A DNA stretch of 64,000 nt from Streptomyces sp. LHD-70 (GTDB lineage Bacteria; Actinomycetota; Actinomycetes; Streptomycetales; Streptomycetaceae). The translations under genes were made by a program, and so were the position numbers. A model generated the notes under the pieces. The model did no database searches. It was not told the origin of the DNA and worked only from the letters and a program-made list of their open reading frames with translations. The DNA is taken from contig NZ_JAVIFW010000001.1 in assembly GCF_031157275.1 (NCBI RefSeq), forward strand, positions 124,001 through 188,000, read 5' to 3'. Shown piece after piece: positions 9,468 to 17,750 of this stretch (position 1 is its first letter; each line of letters begins with the position of its first letter).

Positions 9468-9816
9468 GGGCTGGGCTCCTGGCAAAGTTCGGATGGGGGG
9501 ATGCGGCAAAAACGGCCCGTGGGGGAGGGCCGCGTGAGGAAGGCTGACCCCTGACCGTATGACCATCCGTGCTGCCCGGGCAATCTTCCGTGACAACTAT
9601 CACCGGATACCGGGGCAAAGCGACCGAACCCCGAGCCGCCGCCCACCGTCCGGCCGGAACCCCCGCTTCCGCCCGCGCCGACCACGGGTCGGAATGCGCA
9701 GGCGGCCCTCGCCCCGTCTCACGTAGATTGCGGGAGCAGGGATCGTCACCGGCCGTGGGCAGTGGTTTCGGCACTGGCCGTCGAACGTCGCCGGTAGGGC
9801 AGCAGGGGAACGCAGG
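9468..9816. other. Divergent intergenic region before proB
   Basis: About 350 bases between two divergent start codons. It may include extra N-terminal codons of the minus-strand gene if that gene starts at 9566 or 9596. The stretch at 9590-9620 (tgacaactatcaccgg) is AT-richer than its surroundings, and a TAGATT hexamer at 9724-9729 could be a -10 for proB without a convincing -35. No other feature seen. Confidence 0.4.
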
Positions 9817-10947
9817 GTGTCAGGCGTAGCAAGGAAGAGTGTGGCCGAGGCCCGTCGCATCGTGGTGAAGGTGGGCTCCTCGTCGCTCACCACCGCGTCC
9901 GGCGGTCTGGACGCGGACCGGGTGGACGCCCTCGTCGACGTCCTCGCCAAGTCCCGCAGCGGCGGTGAGAAGGAGATCGTCCTGGTCTCCTCGGGTGCCA
10001 TCGCCGCCGGGCTCGCCCCGCTCGGCCTGCGCCGCCGACCGCGCGACCTCGCCCGGCAGCAGGCCGCGGCCAGCGTCGGCCAGGGTTTGCTCGTCGCCCG
10101 CTACACCGCCTCGTTCGCGCGCTACGGCGTACGCGTCGGCCAGGTCCTGCTCACCAGCGACGACATGGCCCGCCGCGCCCACCACCGCAACGCCTCGCGC
10201 ACCCTCGACCAGCTCCTCGCCATGGGCGCGCTGCCGGTCGTCAACGAGAACGACACGGTGGCGACGGACGAGATCCGCTTCGGCGACAACGACCGCCTCG
10301 CCGCCCTCGTCGCCCACCTGGTCCGCGCGGACCTGCTCGTCCTGCTGTCCGACGTGGACGGTCTGTACGACGGGGACCCGGCCAGGCCCGAGAGCTCGCG
10401 GATAGCGGAGGTGCGCGGGCCGGACGACATCGCGCACGTCCAGATCGGCAGCACGGGCAAGGCGGGCGTCGGCACCGGCGGCATGGTCACCAAGGTCGAG
10501 GCGGCCCGGATCGCGGCCGCCGCCGGCATCCCCGTCGTCCTCACCTCCGCGGTGCACGCGGCCGACGCGCTCGCCGGGCGCGCCACCGGCACCCACTTCC
10601 ACAGCACGGGCCGCCGCTCCGCCGACCGCCTGCTCTGGCTGCAGCACGCCTCGACCCCGCAGGGCGCGCTCACCCTCGACGACGGTGCGGTGCGGGCGGT
10701 CACCGAGCGGCGTACGTCACTGCTGCCCGCCGGGATCCAGGCCGTCGAGGGCGAGTTCAGCGCGGGCGACCCGGTCGAGCTGCGGGACGCCGAGGGCCGC
10801 GCCGTCGCCCGCGGCCTGGTCAACTTCGACGCCAAGGAGATCCCCCAGCTCATCGGCCGCTCCACCCGCGAGCTGGCCAAGGAGCTCGGTCCGGCGTACG
10901 AGCGGGAGGTCGTCCACCGGGACGACCTGGTACTCCTGCACGAGTGA
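9817..10947 (+). CDS. proB: Glutamate 5-kinase
   Basis: First enzyme of proline synthesis: it phosphorylates glutamate with ATP to glutamyl-5-phosphate in the cytosol. The 376-residue protein has an amino-acid kinase domain (residues 8-260, with VVKVGSSSLTT, LVSSGAIAAGL and VNENDTVATDEIRFGDND) and a C-terminal PUA domain (about 280-370). It starts at GTG 9817 behind a purine-rich AGGGGAACGCAGG. proA, the next enzyme, lies 880 bases downstream behind a small unknown gene, so the two are near each other but not tightly coupled. Confidence 0.97.
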   Translation: MSGVARKSVAEARRIVVKVGSSSLTTASGGLDADRVDALVDVLAKSRSGGEKEIVLVSSGAIAAGLAPLGLRRRPRDLARQQAAASVGQGLLVARYTASFARYGVRVGQVLLTSDDMARRAHHRNASRTLDQLLAMGALPVVNENDTVATDEIRFGDNDRLAALVAHLVRADLLVLLSDVDGLYDGDPARPESSRIAEVRGPDDIAHVQIGSTGKAGVGTGGMVTKVEAARIAAAAGIPVVLTSAVHAADALAGRATGTHFHSTGRRSADRLLWLQHASTPQGALTLDDGAVRAVTERRTSLLPAGIQAVEGEFSAGDPVELRDAEGRAVARGLVNFDAKEIPQLIGRSTRELAKELGPAYEREVVHRDDLVLLHE

Positions 10948-10963
10948 GCGCCCGCGCGCAGGT

Positions 10964-11003
10964 TCCCTCCGTCCCTGCGTCCCTGCGTCCCTCCGTCCCT
11001 GGG
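10964..11003. repeat. Five tandem 8-bp repeats (TCCCTSCG)
   Basis: Five back-to-back copies of tccctgcg/tccctccg follow the proB stop. The rest of 10948-11233 shows a GTACG-rich patch around 11037-11060 and no gene. Confidence 0.6.
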
Positions 11004-11233
11004 CCCGTCTCCCCGGTCCTTGCGGGCCCTGGGTCCCGTACGTGCCGTACGCGCGGTACGCACAGTTCGCGCGCTGATCCGGCCGAAATGGCGCCCTCTG
11101 GGCGGGGACCTTCCGTAAAAACGCCACGCGAAGCGTCCCGGCCTGTTCAACTTTGCTGTGGGGCAATTGTTTGCGGGGCAGTGAGGCGGGCGGGGCAGGT
11201 CCGCACGACGAAGGCAGAGCAGGAGGCCGCCAG

Positions 11234-11722
11234 GTGAGACGAGCGCGCCCTGGGGCGGCGTCCCGAGGCGGGGAGCGGGCCCTGACCAGCGTCAGGACGG
11301 GCGACCGCCCCGCGGACCCGGTCGAGCGGACCGAGCCGACGACTCAGCGGGCGGAGCAGGAGCGGCCGGCGTCCGCCGACGAGCCACGCCTGTGGCACGT
11401 GACCCTGAGCGTCTCGGGCCCCGCGACCCCGCTCCCGGACATCAGGCGGGCCCTCGAACAGCTGGCCCACGACCACCCCTTCCTGCTGACCAGCCGGTAC
11501 GCGAACGACCACGCCGAGATCCGGTACTGGGAAGAGGCCCGCGACCTGCACGACGCCGCCGCGGTCGCCCTGCGCCTCTGGGGCGAGCACCGGCAGAGTG
11601 CGCAGCTGCCGCCGTGGGAGATCGTCGGCCTGGAGGTCATCGACCGGGACACGTACCACCAACGCATCGCGGAGGGGTACGGTCCGCCGCCCGCGGCCCC
11701 GGTGGGCGTCCACCCCTTCTGA
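11234..11722 (+). CDS. Conserved hypothetical protein between proB and proA
   Basis: A 162-residue protein of unknown function. GTG 11234 is chosen because a perfect AGGAGG sits seven bases upstream; the same frame extends further back without a better site. The first 60 residues are basic and Pro/Glu-rich, probably disordered. The folded part (about residues 65-150) contains RLWHVTLSVSGPATPLPDI, HDHPFLLTSRYANDHAEIRY, LWGEHRQ and WEIVGLEVIDRDTYHQRI. It has no signal peptide or membrane segment. Its place between proB and proA on the same strand suggests coordinated expression, but no link to proline is visible. Confidence 0.8.
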   Translation: MRRARPGAASRGGERALTSVRTGDRPADPVERTEPTTQRAEQERPASADEPRLWHVTLSVSGPATPLPDIRRALEQLAHDHPFLLTSRYANDHAEIRYWEEARDLHDAAAVALRLWGEHRQSAQLPPWEIVGLEVIDRDTYHQRIAEGYGPPPAAPVGVHPF

Positions 11723-11815
11723 CGCCTTGGTGAGAGGGGCACGGCACGGCTCACGGCAGGTTCCGGCCACGTCTCGGAGTGCGGGACACCGTCTGGACGC
11801 CGCGAGCGCCCCCGT

Positions 11816-11828
11816 TACGCTGCGGGCA
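11816..11828 (+). promoter_or_regulatory. Leaderless -10 element of proA
   Basis: TACGCT (11816-11821) is followed by six bases and then the proA ATG. This is the spacing expected if transcription starts at the A of the start codon. No ribosome binding site lies in between. Confidence 0.55.
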
Positions 11829-13111
11829 TGACCTCGCTCTCCCCGTATGCCGACATGTCCCCGGTCGCCCAGGCCGCCTACCGCGCCCGCGCCGCGGCCG
11901 CCGACATCGCGCCGCTGCCACGGGCCGCCAAGGACGACGCGCTGCTGGCCATCGCGGACGCCCTCGAAGTGCGGACCAAGGAGATCGTCGAGGCCAACGC
12001 CGAGGACATCGCCAAGGCCCGCGCCGCCGGCACCAGCGAGTCGATCGTCGACCGCCTCACCCTCACCCCGGAGCGCGTCCGCGCCATCGCCTCCGACGTA
12101 CGGGACGTGGTGGCCCTGCCCGACCCGGTCGGCGAAGTCGTGCGCGGCTCGACCCTGCCCAACGGCATCGACCTGCGCCAGGTCCGCGTCCCCCTCGGCG
12201 TCGTCGGGATCATCTACGAGGCCCGCCCCAACGTCACCGTCGACGCCGCCGCCCTCTGCCTCAAGTCCGGCAACGCGGTGCTGCTCCGCGGCTCGTCCTC
12301 CGCGTACCACTCCAACACCGCGCTCGTCCGCGTCCTGCGCGACGCCGTCGGCGGCGCGGGTCTGCCGGCCGACGCCGTGCAGCTCGTACCGGGTGAATCC
12401 CGGGACTCCGTACGGGAGTTGATGCGCGCCCGCGGCCTCGTCGACGTGCTCATCCCGCGCGGCGGCGCCTCCCTCATCAAGACCGTCGTCGAGGAGTCCA
12501 CGGTCCCCGTCATCGAGACCGGCACCGGCAACTGCCACGTCTACGTGGACGCCCACGCCGACCTCGACATGGCCGTCGACATCCTGATCAACTCCAAGGC
12601 GCAGCGCCCCAGCGTCTGCAACGCCGCCGAGACCCTCCTCGTCCACCAGGACATCGCCGACGCCTTCGTGCCGCGCGCCCTCGACGCGCTCGCCGAGGCC
12701 GGCGTCACTGTGCACGCCGACGAGCGAGTCCTTGAGCACGCGGAGAAGTCCAACGCCACCGTCGTGCCCGCGACGCCCGAGGACTGGGAGGCCGAGTACC
12801 TCTCGTACGACATCGCCGCCGCCGTCGTCGACTCCCTCGACAAGGCCGTCGAGCACATCCGGCTCTGGACCTCCGGGCACACCGAGGCCATCGTCACCAC
12901 CTCGCAGCAGGCCGCCCGCCGCTTCACCCAGCTGGTCGACTCCACCACGGTCGCCGTGAACGCCTCGACGCGGTTCACCGACGGCGGCCAGTTCGGCTTC
13001 GGCGCCGAGATCGGCATCTCCACGCAGAAGCTGCACGCCCGCGGCCCGATGGGCCTGCCCGAGCTGACCTCGACGAAGTACATCGTCACCGGCGACGGCC
13101 ACACCCGCTGA
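11828..13111 (+). CDS. proA: Gamma-glutamyl phosphate reductase
   Basis: Second enzyme of proline synthesis: NADPH-dependent reduction of glutamyl-5-phosphate to the semialdehyde. The 427-residue product spans the whole family length, with an aldehyde-dehydrogenase-like fold. Visible blocks are [39 protein letters not shown], the catalytic cysteine in [15 protein letters not shown] and [19 protein letters not shown] near the end. There is no Shine-Dalgarno sequence. A -10 hexamer six bases upstream suggests a leaderless transcript of its own rather than read-through from proB. Confidence 0.97.
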   Translation: MTSLSPYADMSPVAQAAYRARAAAADIAPLPRAAKDDALLAIADALEVRTKEIVEANAEDIAKARAAGTSESIVDRLTLTPERVRAIASDVRDVVALPDPVGEVVRGSTLPNGIDLRQVRVPLGVVGIIYEARPNVTVDAAALCLKSGNAVLLRGSSSAYHSNTALVRVLRDAVGGAGLPADAVQLVPGESRDSVRELMRARGLVDVLIPRGGASLIKTVVEESTVPVIETGTGNCHVYVDAHADLDMAVDILINSKAQRPSVCNAAETLLVHQDIADAFVPRALDALAEAGVTVHADERVLEHAEKSNATVVPATPEDWEAEYLSYDIAAAVVDSLDKAVEHIRLWTSGHTEAIVTTSQQAARRFTQLVDSTTVAVNASTRFTDGGQFGFGAEIGISTQKLHARGPMGLPELTSTKYIVTGDGHTR

Positions 13112-13178
13112 GCCGTACGGCGTACGCGTACGAAGCGGCGAATTCCCTTACGCCCTGCCCAAATTGACCCCCCAGGTC

Positions 13179-13193
13179 TACTCTGGACCCGTG
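13179..13193 (+). promoter_or_regulatory. Leaderless -10 element of the first VVFDE-motif gene
   Basis: TACTCT (13179-13184), six bases, then GTG 13191. The layout is identical to those before proA and before the next gene at 14017. Confidence 0.5.
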
Positions 13194-13901
13194 CCGGAGG
13201 ACGTGGGGGGCACGCCGTCTTCGGACGGCCGGGAGCCCGACGACGACCGCGACCACGGACGTGCGGACGACGAGTTCGCCGCCGTGGTCTTCGACGAGGA
13301 CTTCGTCCGCTCCGCCGCCTTCCACGAGCCCAGCGCCGTCGAGCGCCTGCTCGCCGCGGCCGAGGCGCGGGCCGAGGCCGAACACCGCCGCCGCGGCCGC
13401 ACCCGCCGCGAACACGACCCGGACGATCCGGACGACCCGGACGACCCGGACGGCCCGTACGACGACGACCGGGACGAGTACGAGCGTCTCGCCTTCGGAG
13501 ACGGGTACGCGGACGAATTCGGTCACGATCCGGAGGGGGACGATCCGTACGCCCCCTATGGGCATGCCCGCCGGCGGGGGCGGCGCGGGCACGCCGGGTG
13601 CGCCGAGCACGGGATCACCGGGTTCTGCGCGGACTGCGACGCGGACGGTTTCTTTGCCGGGCGCCGCGCTCCGGGCCGCTGGCACCGGCCCGTCGCCTGG
13701 GTGCTCGCCCTCGTCATGGGCATCGGCATGGTCGCTCTCGCCTTCACCGCCGTCTACCGCGGCAACGCGTCCCCCCGCCAGGACCCGGTTCCGTCGCCCG
13801 CCACGAGCGGCGTCGACAGCAGCCCCTCCATGCCGGTCGGCCCGTCCGTCCCGGCCGATCGCTCCGCGCCCGCCCTGCCGGTGCAGCCGCGGATGCCCTG
13901 A
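13191..13901 (+). CDS. Single-pass membrane protein with N-terminal VVFDE-x-FVR motif
   Basis: A 236-residue protein of unknown function. GTG 13191 is chosen from the -10 hexamer six bases upstream; an in-frame ATT/GTG region further up lacks support. Near residues 26-50 it has FAAVVFDEDFVRSAAFHE followed by PSAVERLL, closely matched in the next gene. After an acidic Asp/Pro stretch comes a cysteine/histidine patch (GCAEHGITGFCADCDADG) that could bind a metal, then one membrane segment (VAWVLALVMGIGMVALAFTA, about residues 163-183) and a short Ser/Pro-rich outer tail. The likely topology is cytosolic N-terminus. It may form a functional pair with the neighbour at 14017. Confidence 0.8.
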   Translation: MPEDVGGTPSSDGREPDDDRDHGRADDEFAAVVFDEDFVRSAAFHEPSAVERLLAAAEARAEAEHRRRGRTRREHDPDDPDDPDDPDGPYDDDRDEYERLAFGDGYADEFGHDPEGDDPYAPYGHARRRGRRGHAGCAEHGITGFCADCDADGFFAGRRAPGRWHRPVAWVLALVMGIGMVALAFTAVYRGNASPRQDPVPSPATSGVDSSPSMPVGPSVPADRSAPALPVQPRMP

Positions 13902-14004
13902 CGTGCGTCTCGGCGTACGCCCTGCGTAAGCCCATGCCGGTAAGTTCTCTGGCCCTGCCGGAAGTTGACGCGTACCAGCGCGTTTACCCGAGGCGCCGGA
14001 GACC

Positions 14005-14019
14005 TACCCTGAAAGTATG
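14005..14019 (+). promoter_or_regulatory. Leaderless -10 element of the second VVFDE-motif gene
   Basis: TACCCT (14005-14010), six bases, then ATG 14017, with no ribosome binding site in between. Confidence 0.55.
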
Positions 14020-15114
14020 GCCGGGCCTGGAGACCCACCTGAGGGCACACCCGAAGGCACACCAGAAGGCGTCCCCGGTGGAGGCGAGGAAGAGTACCGA
14101 TCCGTCGTCTTCGACGAGTCGTTCGTACGCGCTGCCCGCCTCCAGGAGTTCTCCGCGCGCGAGCGCGTCGGCGAGCACGCGCCCGCCGTGCGCCGCCGCC
14201 CCGCCGCTGCCGCCACCGGATCCGGCTCGCTGTCCCGGCAGGCGCTGATCCTCGTCCTGCTGATCGCGGTCGCCTTCGCCACGGCGATCTTCATGGGCGT
14301 ACGCAACCCGGCCCCGCCCCCTCGCCACCGGCCCGCCGACCCGCTGCGGACGACCGTCGTCCCCCTCGCGCCGCGCGGGCCCGTGCCCGGCGCGCAGGAC
14401 GTCTCCGAGCTGCTGTCCCGCAGTCCCGCCAAGCAGTTCAAGGCCGGGGCCGCCGGGATCGGGTTGCCCGCGGAGCAGCGCACCGAGCACTTCTCCGACA
14501 GCCAGGTCCTCACCGCCCTGACCACAGCCAAGGACTACCTCGTGGCGTCCTCCCTCGACCCCGACGCGCTCACCGGGGGCGAGGTGCGCTCCGTGCGGAT
14601 CCTGCTCGACCCGGACCAGCTGGACCAGTTCGACCGCAGCTTCGAGAGGCCCGCCGCCGACGGCCGCCATGCCGCCACCGGCTGGCTCGTCCGGTTCGAC
14701 CCGGCCCGCACCGAGCTGGCCGACCCGCGCGTCCGCGTCCAGGGCCGGATGCGCGCCACCGAGGTGAACTCCGAGCTCATCGACGTGACCTCCGAGCACA
14801 CCTTCGTCTACGCCGTACGGCCCGTGGGCGGGGACGACGAGCGGGCCAGCCTCTTCACCGTCCGCCGCGAACTGCACTTCCGCTTCGACCGCGAGGACCT
14901 CCAGCGCCAGCGCACCGAACTGCTCGCCTCGCACGTCCAGGCCGGGCCGCTCTCCTGCTCCACCGGTTCGGCCGACCGGCTGCGGCCCCTGCACGCCGGA
15001 GAGACGGCGAAGCCGGGCGGCCCCGCGGGCACCGATCCGTACGCGAGCGGGGCGCAGGACGCGGCGCTGTGCGGGACGCTGGCGGGGTCGGCTCAGCCTT
15101 CGCCGCGTCCGTAA
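14017..15114 (+). CDS. Membrane-anchored protein with VVFDE-x-FVR motif and large outer domain
   Basis: A 365-residue protein of unknown function. The N-terminus has YRSVVFDESFVRAARLQEF then SARERV (about residues 26-50), paralogous to the motif in the preceding gene. One membrane segment follows (ALILVLLIAVAFATAIFMGV, about residues 75-95), then about 260 residues predicted outside the membrane, including KQFKAGAAGIGLPAEQRTEH, a region with ILLDPDQLDQFDRSFERP and ATGWLVRFDP, and two late cysteines in CSTGSAD and ALCGTL that could form a disulfide. The stop codon lies inside the first unit of a 16-bp tandem repeat. It is transcribed from its own leaderless-type element. An M48 protease gene converges on it from the other side. 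Confidence 0.8.
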   Translation: MAGPGDPPEGTPEGTPEGVPGGGEEEYRSVVFDESFVRAARLQEFSARERVGEHAPAVRRRPAAAATGSGSLSRQALILVLLIAVAFATAIFMGVRNPAPPPRHRPADPLRTTVVPLAPRGPVPGAQDVSELLSRSPAKQFKAGAAGIGLPAEQRTEHFSDSQVLTALTTAKDYLVASSLDPDALTGGEVRSVRILLDPDQLDQFDRSFERPAADGRHAATGWLVRFDPARTELADPRVRVQGRMRATEVNSELIDVTSEHTFVYAVRPVGGDDERASLFTVRRELHFRFDREDLQRQRTELLASHVQAGPLSCSTGSADRLRPLHAGETAKPGGPAGTDPYASGAQDAALCGTLAGSAQPSPRP

Positions 15115-15201
15115 GCAGGTAGGTCCGTAAGCAGGTAAGTCCGTAAGCAGGTAAGTCCGTAAGCAGGTAGGTCCGTAGGCAGGCAGGTCCGTACGCGTGC
15201 G
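15106..15201. repeat. 16-bp tandem repeat between convergent genes
   Basis: Five 16-bp units of the form GGTCCGTAAGCAGGTA start at 15106, 15122, 15138, 15154 and 15170, and a decayed sixth starts at 15186. The first unit contains the stop codon (15112-15114) of the plus-strand gene. Confidence 0.85.
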
Positions 15202-15215
15202 GGCGGTGCCTCGGG

Positions 15216-16331
15216 TCAGCGGGTGTCGTCGCCGTCGGGGCCGTCGTGCCCCTGGCGGTCGTCCCGGTCGTCCTCGCCGCTGGGCGCGCCGCTCGTACCG
15301 GAGCCCGCCGCCGTGAACTTGTCCCGCAGCTTGCCGCCCAGGTCGCCCGCGCCGCCCGCGATGTCCGAGACCAGCTTCATCAGCGGGTCCTTGGACGTAC
15401 GGACATCGCTGGCGTAGCTCGACGCGGACTGGCGGAAGGAGTCGGAGACCGAGGTGTCCTTGTCCTCGTCACGCCTCGGGTAGTGGCCGTCCATGATCCG
15501 CTGGTAGTCACGGGACTCGGACCAGAGCTTCAGCTCGGCCGCGCGGACCGTGGTGAAGGGGTGCGAGCGGGGCAGGACGTTCAGGATCTTCAGGACCGAG
15601 TCGCGCAGGTCGCCGCCCGCTTCGTACTCCTCGGCCTGGGCCAGGAACGCGTCCACGTTCATCTCGTGCAGGTGGTTGCCGCCCGCGATCTTCATCAGGC
15701 CGCGCATGGATGCCTGCAGGTCCTGGCCGACGAGCAGGCCCGCGCGGTCCGCGGACAGCTCCGACTTGCGGAACCACTCGCGCAGCGCCGTCACGATCGC
15801 CATGATCGCGACGTTGCCCAGCGGGATCCACGCCACCTTCAGAGCGAGGTTGGTGAGGAACAGCAGGATCGTGCGGTACACCGAGTGGCCGGAGAGGGCG
15901 TGCCCCACCTCGTGACCGACGACGGCGCGCATCTCCTCCTCGTCGAGCAGCTCCACCAGGCCGGTCGTGACGACGATGATCGGCTCGTCCAGACCGATGC
16001 ACATCGCGTTCGGCTTGGGGTCCTGCGTGACGTACATCGGCGGGACCTTCTCCAGGTCCAGGATGTAACAGGCGTCGCGCAGCATGGTGTTGAGGTGCGT
16101 GAACTGGGCGTCGCTCACCCGCACCGAGTCCGACAGGAACAGCAGCCGCAGGCTGCGCTCCGGCAGCAGGCCGCTGAGCGCCTTGAAGACGGTGTCGAAA
16201 CCGCTGAGCCGGCGCAGGGCCACCAGCGCCGAACGGTCCGCCGGGTGTTCGTACGCCCGCGAGGAGATCCCGGGGAAGCGTCGGCGCTGCCGGCCCGGGA
16301 GGTTCTCGTGGCGTCCGGAGTTCTCGGTCAT
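15216..16331 (-). CDS. M48 family zinc metalloprotease, membrane associated
   Basis: HtpX-like peptidase that probably degrades or processes membrane proteins. The ATG at 16331 gives 371 residues. The zinc signature HEVGHALSGHSVYRT lies near residue 140, and the third ligand is in SELSADRAGLLVGQD. Hydrophobic stretches at about residues 150-185 (ILLFLTNLALKVAWIPLGNV) could cross the membrane, which would place the active site at the cytosolic face. The upstream part NAMCIGLDEPIIVVTTGLVE is typical of the family. The last 60 residues are disordered, rich in Gly/Asp/Arg. It converges on the VVFDE-motif pair and diverges from a tiny membrane protein gene at 16477. Confidence 0.9.
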   Translation of the reverse strand: MTENSGRHENLPGRQRRRFPGISSRAYEHPADRSALVALRRLSGFDTVFKALSGLLPERSLRLLFLSDSVRVSDAQFTHLNTMLRDACYILDLEKVPPMYVTQDPKPNAMCIGLDEPIIVVTTGLVELLDEEEMRAVVGHEVGHALSGHSVYRTILLFLTNLALKVAWIPLGNVAIMAIVTALREWFRKSELSADRAGLLVGQDLQASMRGLMKIAGGNHLHEMNVDAFLAQAEEYEAGGDLRDSVLKILNVLPRSHPFTTVRAAELKLWSESRDYQRIMDGHYPRRDEDKDTSVSDSFRQSASSYASDVRTSKDPLMKLVSDIAGGAGDLGGKLRDKFTAAGSGTSGAPSGEDDRDDRQGHDGPDGDDTR

Positions 16332-16476
16332 GTGGCCCCCAATTTTTCTGCGGCTGGTCCCGCCCCCCAAGAACGTCCAGCCTATGCGCTTCGGTTCCGC
16401 CGCGACGGGGTCACATCGATCCGTTTTTCCCGCGCGGGCTACGGTGGCTTGGCAGCACACCGAAGGAGTACGAGTC

Positions 16477-16674
16477 ATGGAGTACGGCCACAGTGCCCTG
16501 CTGGCCGCCGCCGAGTTCGCCGAGCTCGCCGCGAAGGACCAGGGGCCGGGCAACACCCTGCGGATCGTCCTCGTCGCCTCCCTCGTCGGCGCCGTCCTGC
16601 TCGCCTGGCTGCTGCTCCGCGGCTACCGCAGGGACGCGGACGACGACCGCGAGGACCCGCACGACGACGCCTGA
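16477..16674 (+). CDS. Small single-pass membrane protein (65 aa)
   Basis: The ATG at 16477 lies behind GAAGGAGT. The product starts MEYGHSALLAAAEFAELA, has one membrane segment (LRIVLVASLVGAVLLAWLLL, about residues 29-48) and ends in a charged tail rich in Asp/Arg. No family recognised. It is divergent from the M48 protease gene and lies upstream of another tiny membrane protein and nadD on the same strand. Good ribosome binding site, start and length make it a likely real gene. Confidence 0.75.
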   Translation: MEYGHSALLAAAEFAELAAKDQGPGNTLRIVLVASLVGAVLLAWLLLRGYRRDADDDREDPHDDA

Positions 16675-16776
16675 GCCGACCTTCGCGAGCCCGGTTGCAA
16701 CGGCCCTGAGTCGACCCGCGCGAGCCCGTGCGACGACCCTGAGCCGACCCGCGCGAGCCCGTGCGACGACCCTGAG
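16671..16776. repeat. Three tandem 33-35 bp repeats
   Basis: Units start at 16671, 16706 and 16739. The second and third differ at one position, and the first is diverged and two bases longer. The unit contains cgacccgcgcgagcccgtgc. It overlaps the stop of the small gene at 16477. Confidence 0.75.
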
Positions 16777-16888
16777 GTGGGCCCGGAACGTCCGCCGGGG
16801 CGGAGTCGGCGTGAGCGCCCGCGAGGTGCCCGCATACGATGTGCGGGAAGTCTCAAGCCCGCTCCCACCCGGATAGGTCCTGCCGACG

Positions 16889-17053
16889 ATGAGCCTCCAC
16901 ACCACCACCGCCCAGCTGGTCACCCTCGCCTCCGGCGGCGGTGAGCACGTAGACGAGCACGCGAGCATCAGCCCTTACGTCACCGGTATCGGTGCGTTCG
17001 TCGGTCTGATGCTGCTCCTCTGGATCACCACCCGCTTCAACCGCGACCGCTGA
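16889..17053 (+). CDS. Small membrane protein (54 aa)
   Basis: The ATG at 16889 opens a 54-codon frame: an N-terminal MSLHTTTAQLVTLASGGGEH, then SPYVTGIGAFVGLMLLLWIT as a membrane segment and a basic end (RFNRDR). The Shine-Dalgarno is weak (ATAGGTCCTGCCGACG). It is followed 54 bases later by nadD. Function unknown; codon use and size fit a conserved small Streptomyces membrane protein. Confidence 0.7.
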   Translation: MSLHTTTAQLVTLASGGGEHVDEHASISPYVTGIGAFVGLMLLLWITTRFNRDR

Positions 17054-17107
17054 TCCGCACACCGCCGCCGACGGGCCACTTGCCCAAGGCCGGTAGGGTC
17101 TGCACGC

Positions 17108-17734
17108 ATGGGAGAGCAGGACATGCCTACCGGCCCGTCGATCTCGGGCAAGCGCCGTCTCGGCGTCATGGGCGGAACGTTTGACCCGATCCACCACGGG
17201 CACTTGGTGGCCGCCAGCGAGGTGGCCGCTCAGTTCCACCTGGACGAGGTCGTGTTCGTGCCGACCGGGCAGCCGTGGCAGAAGAGCCACAAGGTCGTCT
17301 CCCCGGCCGAGGACCGCTACCTCATGACGGTCATCGCGACTGCGGAGAACCCGCAGTTCTCGGTCAGCCGCATCGACATCGACCGCGCCGGACCGACGTA
17401 CACGATCGACACTCTGCGCGATCTGCGCGCGCTCAACCCCGAGACGGATCTGTTCTTCATCACCGGTGCCGACGCACTCGGCCAGATCCTCACCTGGCGG
17501 GACGCGGAGGAACTCTTCTCCCTCGCGCACTTCATCGGCTGCACCCGGCCGGGCCACCACCTGTCGGACGACGGTCTTCCGGAAGGCGGGGTCTCGCTGG
17601 TCGAGGTGCCCGCCCTCGCGATCTCCTCGACGGACTGCCGTGTGCGGGTCGCCAAGGGGGACCCGGTCTGGTATCTGGTGCCGGACGGCGTGGTGCGCTA
17701 CATCGACAAGCGCGAGCTGTACCGCGGCGAGTGA
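17108..17734 (+). CDS. nadD: Nicotinate-nucleotide adenylyltransferase
   Basis: Transfers AMP from ATP to nicotinic acid mononucleotide in NAD synthesis. The 208-residue protein has the nucleotidyltransferase signature [12 protein letters not shown] (about residues 22-33) and the C-terminal [10 protein letters not shown] motif with its Ser/Thr-x-x-Arg. ATG 17108 is used; ATG 17126 would drop six residues and still keep the core. It is followed 16 bases later by the LytR-like gene, then rsfS, the usual actinobacterial order. Confidence 0.96.
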   Translation: MGEQDMPTGPSISGKRRLGVMGGTFDPIHHGHLVAASEVAAQFHLDEVVFVPTGQPWQKSHKVVSPAEDRYLMTVIATAENPQFSVSRIDIDRAGPTYTIDTLRDLRALNPETDLFFITGADALGQILTWRDAEELFSLAHFIGCTRPGHHLSDDGLPEGGVSLVEVPALAISSTDCRVRVAKGDPVWYLVPDGVVRYIDKRELYRGE

Positions 17735-17750
17735 GCCGAGAGGGGCACCG

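Noticed and set aside
5498-9554. Long open frames opposite obgE and opposite the glycerophosphotransferase gene
   Set aside because: They cross strong terminators and real genes, have no ribosome binding sites and encode Arg/Gly/Val-rich sequence without domains.
15106-15201. Short regularly spaced repeats as a CRISPR array
   Set aside because: The 16-bp units are directly abutting with no spacers, and no cas genes are present.
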